Assembly: GCF_014982785.1 (NCBI RefSeq)
Contig: NZ_JADCKB010000021.1
Location: forward strand, 1-59,521
Reading direction: 5' to 3'
Length of the DNA stretch: 59,521 nt
DNA from: Ructibacterium gallinarum
GTDB taxonomy: Bacteria; Bacillota; Clostridia; Monoglobales; Monoglobaceae
The position numbers were made by a program, and so were the translations under genes. This document shows positions 6,170-15,206 of the stretch, in pieces. The notes beneath the pieces were generated by a model. That model made no database searches. It was not told the origin of the DNA and saw only the letters and a program-made list of their open reading frames with translations. Numbering within the stretch: position 1 is the stretch's first letter; each line of letters begins with the position of its first letter.

Positions 6170-6865
6170 ATGCCAATCCTACTGCGAAAACTAAAATATC
6201 GTTTCCGCCCTTCCGCAAAACATCGTAACAAAAAGCGTCCGCATTCTCCGCGTCATATAGTATGGATTCTTATATTGCTTATGATACCTGCTTTTTTATA
6301 TATTTTTTATCAGGCAGAAAGGCGCATTGGTCCCTTGGCACAGCAGGCAGCCGTTTCTAAGCTAAACGGCGAAATCACTAAAAGTACTAATCAGGTTATT
6401 CAAGATATCTTGAAAGCTCAGTCTTTAAACACACAGGATTTAATTTTATCCGAAAAAGACGAAAACGGACATTTGACAGCTATGTCCGTAAACTTTTCTG
6501 CTGTCAATCAAATCAAATCAACGCTTGCTATAGAAATCCAAAATTGCCTGGATCAGATGGAAGTGATTCACACTAGTGTTCCTGCCGGGATGCTTTTTTC
6601 GGATACTCTGATGACCGGTATGGGAATTCAGATTCCAATTAAAGTTTTTGCCGTCAGCGCTATAGAAGTGGATTTTATTGACGAATTTTCTTCAGCAGGA
6701 ATTAATCAAACCCGTTATCAGCTCATGGTTGAAGTACGTGTACCCGCCAGGGTCGCTGGCATTTTTCTACACGAAGACACCGAAATCGTAACACAGGTAC
6801 CAGTTGCGGAAACCATTGTAGTTGGTGATGTACCAAGCGCATACCTGGCTCCATCCGGGAATTAA
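6170..6865 (+). CDS. yunB: Sporulation protein YunB (231 aa)
   Basis: A basic N-terminus, one membrane segment (IVWILILLMIPAFLYIFY, about residues 30-47), then an extracytoplasmic domain with 'ANQVIQ'-like TNQVIQDIL, 'PAGMLFSDTLMTGMGIQIPI' and 'VEVRVPARVAG', the pattern of YunB, a mother-cell protein needed for normal spore formation in Bacillus and widely kept in spore-forming Clostridia. The ATG at 6170 is chosen over 6161 because GGGAG (6156-6160) sits 9 bases before it. It is convergently placed away from the LacI gene and transcribed divergently from the GH13 gene. It is the best indicator that the host forms spores. Confidence 0.88.
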   Translation: MPILLRKLKYRFRPSAKHRNKKRPHSPRHIVWILILLMIPAFLYIFYQAERRIGPLAQQAAVSKLNGEITKSTNQVIQDILKAQSLNTQDLILSEKDENGHLTAMSVNFSAVNQIKSTLAIEIQNCLDQMEVIHTSVPAGMLFSDTLMTGMGIQIPIKVFAVSAIEVDFIDEFSSAGINQTRYQLMVEVRVPARVAGIFLHEDTEIVTQVPVAETIVVGDVPSAYLAPSGN

Positions 6866-7303
6866 ATGCATGACCACTGCTCGTACCAGTGGCTTGCACT
6901 TCCCCTTAGTGCATATTTAATTTTAAATTTGCGGCAAGGAAACATGGATTTTTTATATGTCCATTCCATTATACCACTCTTGTTTCTGTCCATCAATTCG
7001 GGGATGGGGCAAATCCATATTTTGCGATAATATGGGCGTGTATATGCTATCAAAGTTATATTTTAGGGGCCTTTTAAACTCATAAAATACACACTTTGTC
7101 AACAGTTCCAAAACGCTCACACCGCCAACAAAAATGACTGCAATAAATTCATTTGTGAATCTTTTGCAGTCATCTATTTTGCCACTTAAGACCAAGCTTA
7201 TGTGTCCGTCATATACTTTCCATCAACTGATGTAACACAAAGCGGATTATACAATCACTGAGATATATGATTCCTGTTAAGTACAGACATTGCGTAAACC
7301 AGT
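6866..7303. other. 438-bp gap without a recognisable gene
   Basis: After yunB comes a short stem CCACTG/CAGTGG (6883-6901) that may end transcription. The remainder holds only weak overlapping frames on the minus strand with no ribosome binding sites and no family resemblance I can name. It may be decayed mobile DNA, but unlike the other remnants in this window I could not match it to a transposase. Confidence 0.4.
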
Positions 7304-8332
7304 TCAAGAATATATCCGCATGCCCTTCCCTTCTTTATTTCCCTCACTGCTTAGATTTTTCACAGAATTTTGCTCCAGCACCATACAAGCTGGCATCTCT
7401 TCCGAGGACAAGTCATGATGTTCAATCGCACTGATCACACGGCGCATGGCCATTTTCCCAATACTTTGAAAAGGAATTTGAACGGTAGTAAGCGGTACGG
7501 GAAGGTATTCGGAATAATATTCGGTATTGGCAGCAATAATGGATAAATCCTCCGGTATTTTAATTCCAGCCGTCAGCGCCATATCCATCACCTTTTTTGC
7601 GGTATCTGTCTTATTGGTTACAATACTGTGAAATTGTTTCAGCATCTGCGGAGTTAAATCCTCTACCGCACGGCATAAACATGGCAGTCCTTCCTCTTGC
7701 ATTCTTGTCATATATCCCTTCTGCCGCAAACCCACCTCTCTAATTTCTTCACCATACTTCGGTGCAATATAGATAATCTCCCTATGCCCTTTGGCAAGCA
7801 GGTAATCTGTTGCAAGATAAGTGGTCTGCGCAAAATCATACCTAAAGCAATTTCCTTGAGGCAGATCTGTATGGCCATTGATTACCGCAAAGGGAATCTT
7901 AGCCTTTTGCAAACGGCGAATATGTTCCATCTCATTAAATTCTGCCATAGATGTAACGGGAGCAATCAAAACAGCTCCATCTATCCTTTTATTCTCATAA
8001 TAGCTAAGATACGAATAGGAATCCGCAGAAGGGCAAATAACCACGGAATATCCCAACTTTTCCCCCATTGCAGTAATACCTTCTAAAGTTTTAATAAAAA
8101 CACGGTTATTAATTTCCCACCAGTTCACAATTCCTATCGAATAAGAACGCTGAGAACGCATTCCTCTGGCAATGTGATTGGGATGGTAACCCAGTTTTTC
8201 TGCTGCACTGTATATTTTCTGACGCGTTTTTTCAGAATACTTCTTCTCTGTGCTCTGATTGAGAACATAAGACACAGCCGATACACTGACTCCCGCTAAC
8301 GCTGCTACATCCTTAATCGTTGCTTTTTTCAC
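7304..8332 (-). CDS. LacI-family transcriptional regulator (342 aa)
   Basis: N-terminal HTH (ATIKDVAALAGVSVSAVSYV, residues 4-23) plus hinge helix YHPNHIARGMRSQ, followed by a periplasmic-binding-protein-like effector domain of about 270 residues. The start is GTG at 8332 with AAAGGA upstream. It follows the lactonase gene by 13 bases and is probably cotranscribed with it. The perfect palindrome TGTAGAAACGTTTCTACA at 9401-9418, with the central CG typical of LacI-family operators, is the likely target, so the protein should repress the divergent rraA-SDR-uxuA operon and perhaps its own. The effector is probably a sugar acid or its lactone. Confidence 0.92.
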   Translation of the reverse strand: MKKATIKDVAALAGVSVSAVSYVLNQSTEKKYSEKTRQKIYSAAEKLGYHPNHIARGMRSQRSYSIGIVNWWEINNRVFIKTLEGITAMGEKLGYSVVICPSADSYSYLSYYENKRIDGAVLIAPVTSMAEFNEMEHIRRLQKAKIPFAVINGHTDLPQGNCFRYDFAQTTYLATDYLLAKGHREIIYIAPKYGEEIREVGLRQKGYMTRMQEEGLPCLCRAVEDLTPQMLKQFHSIVTNKTDTAKKVMDMALTAGIKIPEDLSIIAANTEYYSEYLPVPLTTVQIPFQSIGKMAMRRVISAIEHHDLSSEEMPACMVLEQNSVKNLSSEGNKEGKGMRIYS

Positions 8333-8345
8333 TTTTTCACATCCT

Positions 8346-9299
8346 TTATATCACACACAACGGCGTTTTTATATGTAATTCAGCATCCAGCTTTTCAAGT
8401 TGGGATCCCTCGCATCGAAAAACCGTAACATTATCAGACAGTTCATTAGTACAAACCAAGTACGCACCAAACAATTGAAAATCCCGGGGGCAACGGCCGC
8501 CACAACTGGTTTCGCTTTGCAAAATCAGCGTTTCCCCCTGCACCAAGAAACAGGATATAGAATCCTCCCCTCGATTGGAAACATACAGATATTTCCCATC
8601 TTCTGACAACCGTATAGCCGCAACTGTATTATTCGGATTCGGTTTTTTTAAGCAAGAATAGGTGCCGATAGGATGCAAAACATCCCTGATAAACGTAAAA
8701 ACAGTTACGGTAGATCCAAGCTCATTGGCACAGTATATCAAATGCCCGTCTTTAGAAAACGCCAAGTGTCTTGCACCGTGTCCCGAAGGTACACAAGCGC
8801 TAGACCGAAGCTTGAGATCCGAATCATAAACATAAACTCTGTCTGTCCCCAGGTCTGCCACAAAAACATTCTCTTCTTTTGTTATTGTAATAAAATGCGG
8901 ATGAGATTTTTCCTGCCGCAGAAGATTGGGACCGCTGCCGCTGTGCTGGACAACGCAGGAAGGCATTTTAACCGCCGTTTCTGATAGATAATTCACAAGA
9001 TAAACCTCCCCATTCCTAACACTAAGGTGACAAGCCACCTCTCCATGCGTGGGTGCAATTTGACCACAGGAAGATAAACTTCCCTCTGAATCTATAGAAC
9101 ATACCTCCAACCCGCTCTCTTGAGATCCCTCAAACGGAGCGCGAAGTAAAATATACATTTGATTCCCTTCCCGCGCCATATACATGGGCCGATCTGCAAA
9201 AAAATAACTACGAATGCTCAGCTTCCCGGATTCTTGCAGCGTGCACTGATAAATTCCGCCGTCCGACACGCAAGATGCAATATAAAGGTTCTGCTCCAT
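8346..9299 (-). CDS. Lactonase-family beta-propeller (6-phosphogluconolactonase-like, 317 aa)
   Basis: Seven-bladed beta-propeller of the YbhE/lactonase family, which opens sugar lactones to aldonates. Characteristic blade motifs are HPHFITI, VADLGTDRVYVY, PSGHGARHLAFSKDGHL and VSNRGEDSISCF. It is slightly shorter than the usual 330-350 residues. No signal peptide, so cytoplasmic. A consensus-like promoter (TTGACT-17-TATAAT at 9362-9334) precedes it and the LacI gene follows. Together with the dehydrogenase and dehydratase across the divide it makes sense in an oxidative route: sugar to lactone (SDR), lactone to acid (this enzyme), acid to 2-keto-3-deoxy acid (dehydratase). Confidence 0.82.
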   Translation of the reverse strand: MEQNLYIASCVSDGGIYQCTLQESGKLSIRSYFFADRPMYMAREGNQMYILLRAPFEGSQESGLEVCSIDSEGSLSSCGQIAPTHGEVACHLSVRNGEVYLVNYLSETAVKMPSCVVQHSGSGPNLLRQEKSHPHFITITKEENVFVADLGTDRVYVYDSDLKLRSSACVPSGHGARHLAFSKDGHLIYCANELGSTVTVFTFIRDVLHPIGTYSCLKKPNPNNTVAAIRLSEDGKYLYVSNRGEDSISCFLVQGETLILQSETSCGGRCPRDFQLFGAYLVCTNELSDNVTVFRCEGSQLEKLDAELHIKTPLCVI

Positions 9300-9333
9300 A
9301 AAATCGCCTCATTCCCAAAATAATTTCTGTTTG

Positions 9334-9418
9334 ATTATATCCAATTCTTCTGCAAAAGTCAACCGCCTATTGACAAATCATGCAGAATATGCTATGCTTT
9401 TGTAGAAACGTTTCTACA
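9334..9418. promoter_or_regulatory. Divergent promoters with perfect LacI-type operator
   Basis: Rightward: TTGACA 9370-9375, 17 bases, TATGCT 9393-9398. Leftward: TTGACT (complement of 9357-9362), 17 bases, TATAAT (complement of 9334-9339). TGTAGAAACGTTTCTACA, an 18-bp perfect palindrome centred on CG, occupies 9401-9418, right over the rightward transcription start and about 40 bases upstream of the leftward -35 box. This is a textbook roadblock position for the LacI-family protein encoded at 7304-8332. Confidence 0.85.
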
Positions 9419-9490
9419 TCGTTTTAATTGGAATTATTGATATAAAAACGGCTGAATGTGCGGCGCACATCGGCAGAAAAGGAGATTGTT

Positions 9491-10393
9491 ATGCATTTTA
9501 ATGTAAAAGAAGAAATCATTGCACTTACTCCTCAATGGAAAGGGGAGCGATTTCCGGACGGACGGCCCAAGGTGGCAGACAAATACCTTTTGGCATTACG
9601 GGATTTAACCCTGGAAGAGGTATGGAAGCCAATTTTTGTCAAAGGTTATGAGAATCAGTTTGAGGGTCGTCTTCGGCTTTTGCACGATGATGGCCGCAAA
9701 CTGATTGGCCGAGCAGTAACTGCCACCTATGTTCCTACTCGTCCGGATTTGCACGAAACCACCTTTGCAGTTGGTATGCAGGAAGGCAGGAAAGGCAATT
9801 ACAACCAATGGGTTATTGACAGCTTGGTAGAAGGCGATGTGGTGGTAGTTGATATGTACGATAAAATTTATAAAGGGACATTTTTGGGCGGCAACCTGAC
9901 CACAGCCATCAAGACCAAAACCAAAACAGGAGGCGGGGTTGTATGGGGCGGTATCCGGGATGTAGAACAGATGAAAAAAGTAGATGGCGTACAGGTTTAT
10001 TACAGAGGCATTGATCCTACCCCCATCCGGGATTTTATTATGACTGGCTTTAACACGCCTACCAGAATTGGAAACGCCATTGTACTGCCAGGTGATATTG
10101 TGTTTGGCGCCGAAGGCGGGGTCTTGTTTATTCCCTCTCATTTAGTAGCTGAGGTGGTAGACGGTGCATCCAAAACCCAAATCAAAGATGTTTTTGGATT
10201 TGAAATGATTACCCAGAATAAATTTACCACTGCACAAATTGATCGTAACACATGGACGGTAGAAATGCTGGATATGCTAATGAATTTTATTCAAAACGAC
10301 AGTCGTGGGGCGCAATACCGGGATCTTGACTGGTCCGAGGAATATGATCTGGCAATCAATGGTGACCCCAATGATACCCAGACTGCATTATAA
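9491..10393 (+). CDS. RraA-family protein (300 aa)
   Basis: Member of the RraA / 4-hydroxy-4-methyl-2-oxoglutarate aldolase fold. The core GGGVVWGGIRDVEQMKKVDG (about 158-177) and 'GDIVFGAEGGVLFIPSHLVAEVV' region is the family signature, with the Gly-rich loop and Arg-Asp pair that bind substrate and metal in aldolase members. At 300 residues it is nearly twice the classic RraA, with an extra N-terminal region of about 90 residues. ATG at 9491 follows AAAAGGAG; the upstream frame from 9458 lacks a site. First gene of the LacI-controlled operon. In this setting a retro-aldol or decarboxylase role on a keto acid is more likely than RNase E regulation. Confidence 0.8.
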   Translation: MHFNVKEEIIALTPQWKGERFPDGRPKVADKYLLALRDLTLEEVWKPIFVKGYENQFEGRLRLLHDDGRKLIGRAVTATYVPTRPDLHETTFAVGMQEGRKGNYNQWVIDSLVEGDVVVVDMYDKIYKGTFLGGNLTTAIKTKTKTGGGVVWGGIRDVEQMKKVDGVQVYYRGIDPTPIRDFIMTGFNTPTRIGNAIVLPGDIVFGAEGGVLFIPSHLVAEVVDGASKTQIKDVFGFEMITQNKFTTAQIDRNTWTVEMLDMLMNFIQNDSRGAQYRDLDWSEEYDLAINGDPNDTQTAL

Positions 10394-10405
10394 CAAAGAA
10401 AAGAG

Positions 10406-11143
10406 ATGAGAAACATGAAAAACATTTTAATAACTGGAGGGAGCCGCGGTATCGGAAAAGCCATTGCCCTATCGCTTGCCTCCCCTGAGACCACCCTCTA
10501 CATTAACTATGCGGGGAACACTGAAAAGGCAGAACAAACCAAGCAGGAGATAGAGGAAATCGGTGGCCGCTGTGTCTTAGTACAGGCTGATTTGCAAAAA
10601 GAAAACTGTGCTGCCTTAATCAAACAAACTGTACCAGAAGCAGATATTTTAATTTTAAATGCCTCACTTCAATACCGAAAAAAATGGATGGATATTACCA
10701 TTGAGGAATTTGACCGGCAAATCAACTGTAATCTGCGTTCTTCTCTGCTACTAATGCAGCAATATCTGCCAGGTATGATAAAAAAAGGCTGGGGGCGGGT
10801 GATCACCATCGGCAGTGTACAGGAAGCAAAACCCCATCCCGACATGCTGGTTTACTCTTCAAGCAAAGCCGCTCTGACACTGATGGCACGGTCACTGGCA
10901 CTGCAAGTGGCAGATACCGGCGTCACAATCAATTCCGTCGCGCCAGGAGTCATTGACACGGATCGAAATACAGACGCATTATCGGATCCTGCATATGAAG
11001 CTGCAGTCAAAGCCAAGATTCCTATGGGATATATCGGCAAACCTAGGGACTGTGCCGGCATTGTGACGGCATTATGTACAGATGCCTGTCAATACATAAC
11101 AGGACAAAATATCTTTGCCGACGGTGGAATGAGCATACGATAA
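10406..11143 (+). CDS. Short-chain dehydrogenase/reductase (245 aa)
   Basis: Classical SDR: nucleotide-binding TGGSRGIG (residues 10-17), NAS at 85-87 in place of the usual NAG, catalytic S137, Y150 and K154 in YSSSK, and the C-terminal 'DGGMSI' ending. It would interconvert a sugar or sugar acid hydroxyl and ketone with NAD(P). In uronate and aldonate pathways such an SDR (for example a fructuronate or gluconate 5-reductase type) works next to mannonate dehydratase, which follows. It starts 12 bases after the RraA-like gene; an ATG at 10415 is an alternative start. Confidence 0.88.
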   Translation: MRNMKNILITGGSRGIGKAIALSLASPETTLYINYAGNTEKAEQTKQEIEEIGGRCVLVQADLQKENCAALIKQTVPEADILILNASLQYRKKWMDITIEEFDRQINCNLRSSLLLMQQYLPGMIKKGWGRVITIGSVQEAKPHPDMLVYSSSKAALTLMARSLALQVADTGVTINSVAPGVIDTDRNTDALSDPAYEAAVKAKIPMGYIGKPRDCAGIVTALCTDACQYITGQNIFADGGMSIR

Positions 11144-11177
11144 GCATTCATGAAACAAAGAAATCTAGGAGATTGTA

Positions 11178-12131
11178 ATGATACTAACTGATTATTTCCG
11201 ATATCCCCGGGATCTTACCTGGGAGTATGCACGGCAATGCGGTATCCGGCACGGAGTTATCCGGCTTCCCGAAAACGCTGAATTTGATATATGCAATCTT
11301 TTCCACTGGCAAAAAATACACCGTGATTTCTGTGATTTTGGCTTAAAGCCAACCGTGGTGGAACCCTTACCGAATGCACTGCACGATCACATCAAAGCCG
11401 GTGACAGCAAAAGGGACGAGTCTATTGAAAAGGTCCTTCAAATGCTGTCCATTATGGATCAGCTGGATATTCGAACACTATGTTTCAATTTCATGGCATA
11501 TATCGGCTGGCTGCGCACAGATCAAAAAGTTCCACAGCGGGGCGGAGCCTATACCACCGGCTTTCGGCTAAACGATTTTACGCCGCCGGAGAGCCCGGCT
11601 ATTACCCATAGAGCATTATGGGATAACTATACCTATTTTATCAAGGCAGTGCTGCCCGCAGCAGAGCAGTACGGTATCCGCCTGGCACTGCATCCGGACG
11701 ATCCACCGGTTTCCCAGCTTGGCAATGTGGCACGAATCATGACCTCTTTTGCAAATATTCAAAAAGCAATGCAAATTCTGCCCAGCAATTTTCTTGGCGT
11801 GACAATGTGCCAGGCCACCTACCACATGATGGGGGAGAATCTCTTTCAAGTTATCCCGGCGCTCAAAGATAAAATCTTTTTTATACATTTTCGAAATGCT
11901 TCTGGGAATAAAAATGATTTTCATGAAACCTTTCATGACAACGGCGATCTATCCATGGCGGCACTGATGAAGCTGTATGCTGATTGTGGCATACATGTCC
12001 CCATCCGAGTTGATCATGTTCCGGCCATGACAGGGGACAAAGACCTGTCGGGATACGGTACAACAGGCCGTTTGTTTGCCATTGGCTATTTAAAAGGTAT
12101 CCTCGATGCACACTTCATTTCTTATTGTTAA
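11178..12131 (+). CDS. uxuA: Mannonate dehydratase, UxuA family (317 aa)
   Basis: TIM-barrel dehydratase converting D-mannonate to 2-keto-3-deoxy-D-gluconate in glucuronate catabolism. Family landmarks are LHPDDPP (171-177), 'IFFIHFRNASG', 'FHETFHDNGDLSM' and 'PIRVDHVP...GRLFAIGYLKG', which hold the metal-binding His, Asp and Cys residues (metal Cys in VTMCQATY). It is a little shorter than the common 350-390 residues, lacking part of the N-terminal segment of the E. coli enzyme but like other short clostridial forms. Last gene of the operon; a strong terminator follows at 12174. No KDG kinase or aldolase gene is nearby. Confidence 0.87.
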   Translation: MILTDYFRYPRDLTWEYARQCGIRHGVIRLPENAEFDICNLFHWQKIHRDFCDFGLKPTVVEPLPNALHDHIKAGDSKRDESIEKVLQMLSIMDQLDIRTLCFNFMAYIGWLRTDQKVPQRGGAYTTGFRLNDFTPPESPAITHRALWDNYTYFIKAVLPAAEQYGIRLALHPDDPPVSQLGNVARIMTSFANIQKAMQILPSNFLGVTMCQATYHMMGENLFQVIPALKDKIFFIHFRNASGNKNDFHETFHDNGDLSMAALMKLYADCGIHVPIRVDHVPAMTGDKDLSGYGTTGRLFAIGYLKGILDAHFISYC

Positions 12132-12173
12132 AAACCTTTGCCACAATTTAAATGCGGCAAAAGCAAACTGTCG

Positions 12174-12212
12174 AAAAAACCTGTTCTGGCAATCACACCA
12201 GAGCAGGTTTTT
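12174..12212. terminator. Intrinsic terminator after uxuA
   Basis: AAAAAACCTGTTCTGG (12174-12189) pairs with CCAGAGCAGGTTTTT (12198-12212) with one mismatch and an 8-base loop, with T-runs on both strands. It ends the uxuA operon and, read the other way, the AraC gene. Confidence 0.85.
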
Positions 12213-12256
12213 CAGCAGTTTACGGTTTTCTAATATCAATGTATCAGAACTTAACC

Positions 12257-13141
12257 TTAAGAATCAGTATTGTTTTTCGCTTTAATATAAGAGGTAGGCG
12301 ACATACCAGTGACTTTTTGAAATGCCTTATAAAAATTAGAAATACTCTGAAACCCGCACTGTTCCGCAATTTCCAATTTAGTAAAATTATTGTGCCTCAA
12401 TAAATTCATAGCTTTTTCAATTCGTTTGATGATAATATAATCCCAAGGAGAAATCCCATTGTACTTTTTAAAAATCGTAGAAAAATAAGCCTTACTCATG
12501 GTAGCCTTCCGCGCCACCTCTTCTAAAGTCAAAATATCCGTATAATGCAGATTAATAAAAGTGATAGCATCAGAAAGTTGCCCCAAAATTTTTTCATTAG
12601 CACAAACAAAATCCTTTTCCTCTATATCAGTATAACTTCGTAAAATAAGCAACAATACGTCATATAAATATAAACGGATTTTTAATTCGTATCCAATTTC
12701 TTTTTTTTGAAATTCTTTTTCCATTTCCAAAATCTTAGGAATCATCTCCAACGCAAGAGGGTTTTCTCGATGGATTTGATTTGAAAACTCTGCGCTTCGG
12801 TTATGAAACACCCGCAACAACGGTAAGGCAGCCCCACCTTGACTATCCCATAAAATTCTAGGCTCAAAATGAATATTTAAAAGATCAAAAGGCTCCTCAT
12901 CAAAAATATTTGTAATACAATGTGTTTCATCACTGCCAAATAAAAAAACATCTCCTTTTTGAAAAGTATAAGTTTGTTTACCCACAGTATAAATACCCGC
13001 TCCATTACAAAAAAGAGATAACTCACATTCCGTATGATGATGTTCTCTATAAGCTCTGCGCCCTGCAGGCACCACCGAATGAAATAAGCGAAGCAAGGGT
13101 CTTTTTCCGCTGTCATACAAAATAAATTCCTGCTGTTTCAT
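12257..13141 (-). CDS. AraC-family regulator with cupin sensor (294 aa)
   Basis: N-terminal cupin-like ligand domain (HHHTECELSLFCNGAGIYTV, about residues 35-54, then FQKGDVFLFGSDETH) and a C-terminal double HTH (about residues 195-290) with 'LTLEEVARKATMSKAYFSTI' and 'LEIAEQCGFQSISNFYKAF'. Divergent from the enolase-superfamily dehydratase gene at 13340, with about 200 AT-rich bases between, so it probably activates that gene in response to a sugar acid. GGAGGG precedes the ATG at 13141 at a somewhat long spacing. Confidence 0.9.
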   Translation of the reverse strand: MKQQEFILYDSGKRPLLRLFHSVVPAGRRAYREHHHTECELSLFCNGAGIYTVGKQTYTFQKGDVFLFGSDETHCITNIFDEEPFDLLNIHFEPRILWDSQGGAALPLLRVFHNRSAEFSNQIHRENPLALEMIPKILEMEKEFQKKEIGYELKIRLYLYDVLLLILRSYTDIEEKDFVCANEKILGQLSDAITFINLHYTDILTLEEVARKATMSKAYFSTIFKKYNGISPWDYIIIKRIEKAMNLLRHNNFTKLEIAEQCGFQSISNFYKAFQKVTGMSPTSYIKAKNNTDS

Positions 13142-13339
13142 ACCGTTTCATGTTCCCTCCAATAAATCAAAATATAGTGGACAAAAATGTAAATATTTAA
13201 GTTGCTTTTATGTTGTTTTTATTATATTATAAAAAAAATAGTAGAATGTCAAGTAAGCCGTTGCAAAATATAAAAGAGCAATCTACCAAAAATATTGAAA
13301 ACAAATTTCTTAATGCGCAGCGGCGGAATGGAGAAATGT

Positions 13340-14713
13340 ATGAATGAATCAACTTTAAAAGAACAGATTTCAGAAAATGTCAATTTATATTCCAACCCGT
13401 CAGACTTAAAAATTACGGATTTGCGGGTTACCCATCTGAATGGAGCTCCCAAGCACTGTATTTTGCTAAAAATCTATACCAATCAGGGATTAGTAGGCTA
13501 CGGCGAGCTACGGGACGCCTCCAGTGCGACCTATGCACTTATGCTAAAGTCCCGTCTTATAGGAGAAAATCCCTGTAATGTAGACAAATTGTTTCGCAGA
13601 ATCAAGCAATTTGGCAATCATTCCAGGCAAGGAGGAGGGGTTTCGGGCATCGAAATAGCCCTTTGGGATTTAGCAGGAAAGGCATGGAATGTGCCTCTGT
13701 GGCAAATGTTAGGCGGAAAATTTCGGGATAAAATCCGAATGTACTGCGATACCGATGTAGATGGCAAACATACCGGAACGGATATGGGACATGCCCTAAA
13801 AAAAAGAATGGAACAAGGTTTTACCTTTCTAAAAATGGATCTCGGCATTGAACTTTTACTTGATGAACCGGGATGCTTGAATGCTCCATCTGGCTTTTTG
13901 GACGACATTAAAAAATATTCCTTAAAAGCCATTAATCATCAAAAAGGCTCTATCGATCGCGATTTAATGTTAGGAAAAAATTACGAGGTATTTACCATTC
14001 CTCATCATGCAACAGGAATTCATCTAACACAAAAAGGAATGAATTATTTAGAAGATTATGTCCGACAAGTTCGAGAGGTCATCGGATATGAAGTTCCCCT
14101 TGCCATTGATCATTTTGGCCATGTGTGTATAGAAGATTGTATTTTATTTGGAAAACGTCTGGAAAAATATAATATTGCATGGATGGAAGATGTTGCTCCA
14201 TGGCAATACACTAAGCATTATGAAAAAATTTCCCGTGCTGTGCACCTTCCAATCTGCACAGGTGAAGATATTTATTTGGCAGAAAATTTTGTGCCATTAA
14301 TGCAAAACGGTGGTATTTCTATTGCCCACCCGGATATTCTCACAATTGGCGGAGCAATGGAAATGAAAAAACTAGGAGATCTTTGTGAGAATTATGGCGT
14401 GGGACTTGCCATCCATATGGCCGAAAGCCCTATCGCATGCATGGCAGCTATTCATACCGCAGCAGCAATACCCCAGGTTATGGCTGTGGAATTTCATTCC
14501 ATTGATATACCTTGGTGGAATGATCTAGCACACGGCATTGCCAATCCTTTATTTGATCATGGATTTGTGCGTGTTCCAGATAAACCAGGCCTTGGCATTG
14601 ATGCTTTGAACGAAGAGTTAATAGCACAGCATCTTCATGAAAAACATCAGGAACTTTGGCCATCATCTGATTGCTGGAATGACGAATGGGCCAACGACAG
14701 ACAGTGGAGTTAA
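13340..14713 (+). CDS. Enolase-superfamily sugar-acid dehydratase (457 aa)
   Basis: Mandelate racemase/muconate-lactonising-enzyme fold. Metal ligands D257 (AIDHFGH), E283 (WMEDVAPW) and E309 (CTGEDIY) are all present, with a general base H359 in LAIHMAESP and a possible Lys165 in FLKMD. Such enzymes dehydrate aldonates or aldarates to 2-keto-3-deoxy acids. At 457 residues it is longer than the usual 370-400 because of an insert near residues 175-235. The ATG at 13340 is chosen because GGAG sits 6 bases upstream. Exact substrate unknown; gluconate, mannonate or galactarate types are plausible. A single-gene unit divergent from its AraC regulator. Confidence 0.85.
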   Translation: MNESTLKEQISENVNLYSNPSDLKITDLRVTHLNGAPKHCILLKIYTNQGLVGYGELRDASSATYALMLKSRLIGENPCNVDKLFRRIKQFGNHSRQGGGVSGIEIALWDLAGKAWNVPLWQMLGGKFRDKIRMYCDTDVDGKHTGTDMGHALKKRMEQGFTFLKMDLGIELLLDEPGCLNAPSGFLDDIKKYSLKAINHQKGSIDRDLMLGKNYEVFTIPHHATGIHLTQKGMNYLEDYVRQVREVIGYEVPLAIDHFGHVCIEDCILFGKRLEKYNIAWMEDVAPWQYTKHYEKISRAVHLPICTGEDIYLAENFVPLMQNGGISIAHPDILTIGGAMEMKKLGDLCENYGVGLAIHMAESPIACMAAIHTAAAIPQVMAVEFHSIDIPWWNDLAHGIANPLFDHGFVRVPDKPGLGIDALNEELIAQHLHEKHQELWPSSDCWNDEWANDRQWS

Positions 14714-14841
14714 ACCCGCTTATCCAAAACAGAAGAACAATATAAAGAGAAAAGAAAGCTTACACCAATTTGAAAAACAACAGTCCTATATCCATGCTGG
14801 CCTTAATAGGTGTATAGCAACACACATAAAGGTTCCCGCCG

Positions 14842-15206
14842 TTACTGAGGTATATGATCAAAACAGCAACCCTTTATTCCGATGCAACGGCGGTGTTGGC
14901 TTTTTTCTAAAAAGTGAAATTTCGGCCATTTATAGCACAAATTTAATGGCTTGTCAAGAGCGCCCTTGATTTTATGGGCGTTTATCTTTCTCTTGGTATC
15001 CAGAAAATTTGTGCTATGAGAGCTGTCCGTCGTACATGTTGTATCAATTACCTTTCTGACCTCTGCTGAAAGCTTAAACATCGGCGATATAACATTCCAA
15101 TTTCCTTCCCACCGTTTCATAACACTAGGATATCCATCTTCCCATTTTTCTTTTACCTTGCGCATTGTTTCATGCCGCTTTCTTCATTTGGTGCATGATA
15201 AATATT
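14842..15206 (-). pseudogene. IS256/Mutator-type transposase remnant, frameshifted
   Basis: The minus strand contains NIYHAPNEESGM (from 15206) and, after a frameshift, 'VKEKWEDGYPSVMKRWEGNW' and 'MFKLSAEVRKVIDTT', matching the C-terminal third of IS256-type transposases (KWG..YP..I..W..NW, then F.YP.EIR..IYTTN). The rest is lost and later codons are scrambled. Not functional. The sequence from 15207 to 15381 shows no gene. Confidence 0.75.
14882..14907 (+). terminator. Possible terminator downstream of the dehydratase gene
   Basis: A short GC-rich hairpin around GCAAC...GTTG (14884-14898) is followed by TTTTTT. A second, larger inverted repeat CCGCCGTT (14836-14843) / AACGGCGG (14886-14893) overlaps it. 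It lies about 170 bases after the stop, at the edge of the transposase remnant. Confidence 0.4.

Noticed and set aside
6862-7195. Two overlapping small minus-strand frames between yunB and the LacI gene
   Set aside because: No ribosome sites, overlap each other in different frames, and no similarity to known proteins.
9300-9490. Possible riboswitch between the lactonase and RraA-like genes
   Set aside because: The space is fully explained by two promoters and a LacI-type operator; no stable stem or terminator other than the operator palindrome was found.
14842-15165. 107-residue minus-strand frame as a functional gene
   Set aside because: It matches only an internal part of IS256 transposases, with a frameshift upstream and scrambled end.
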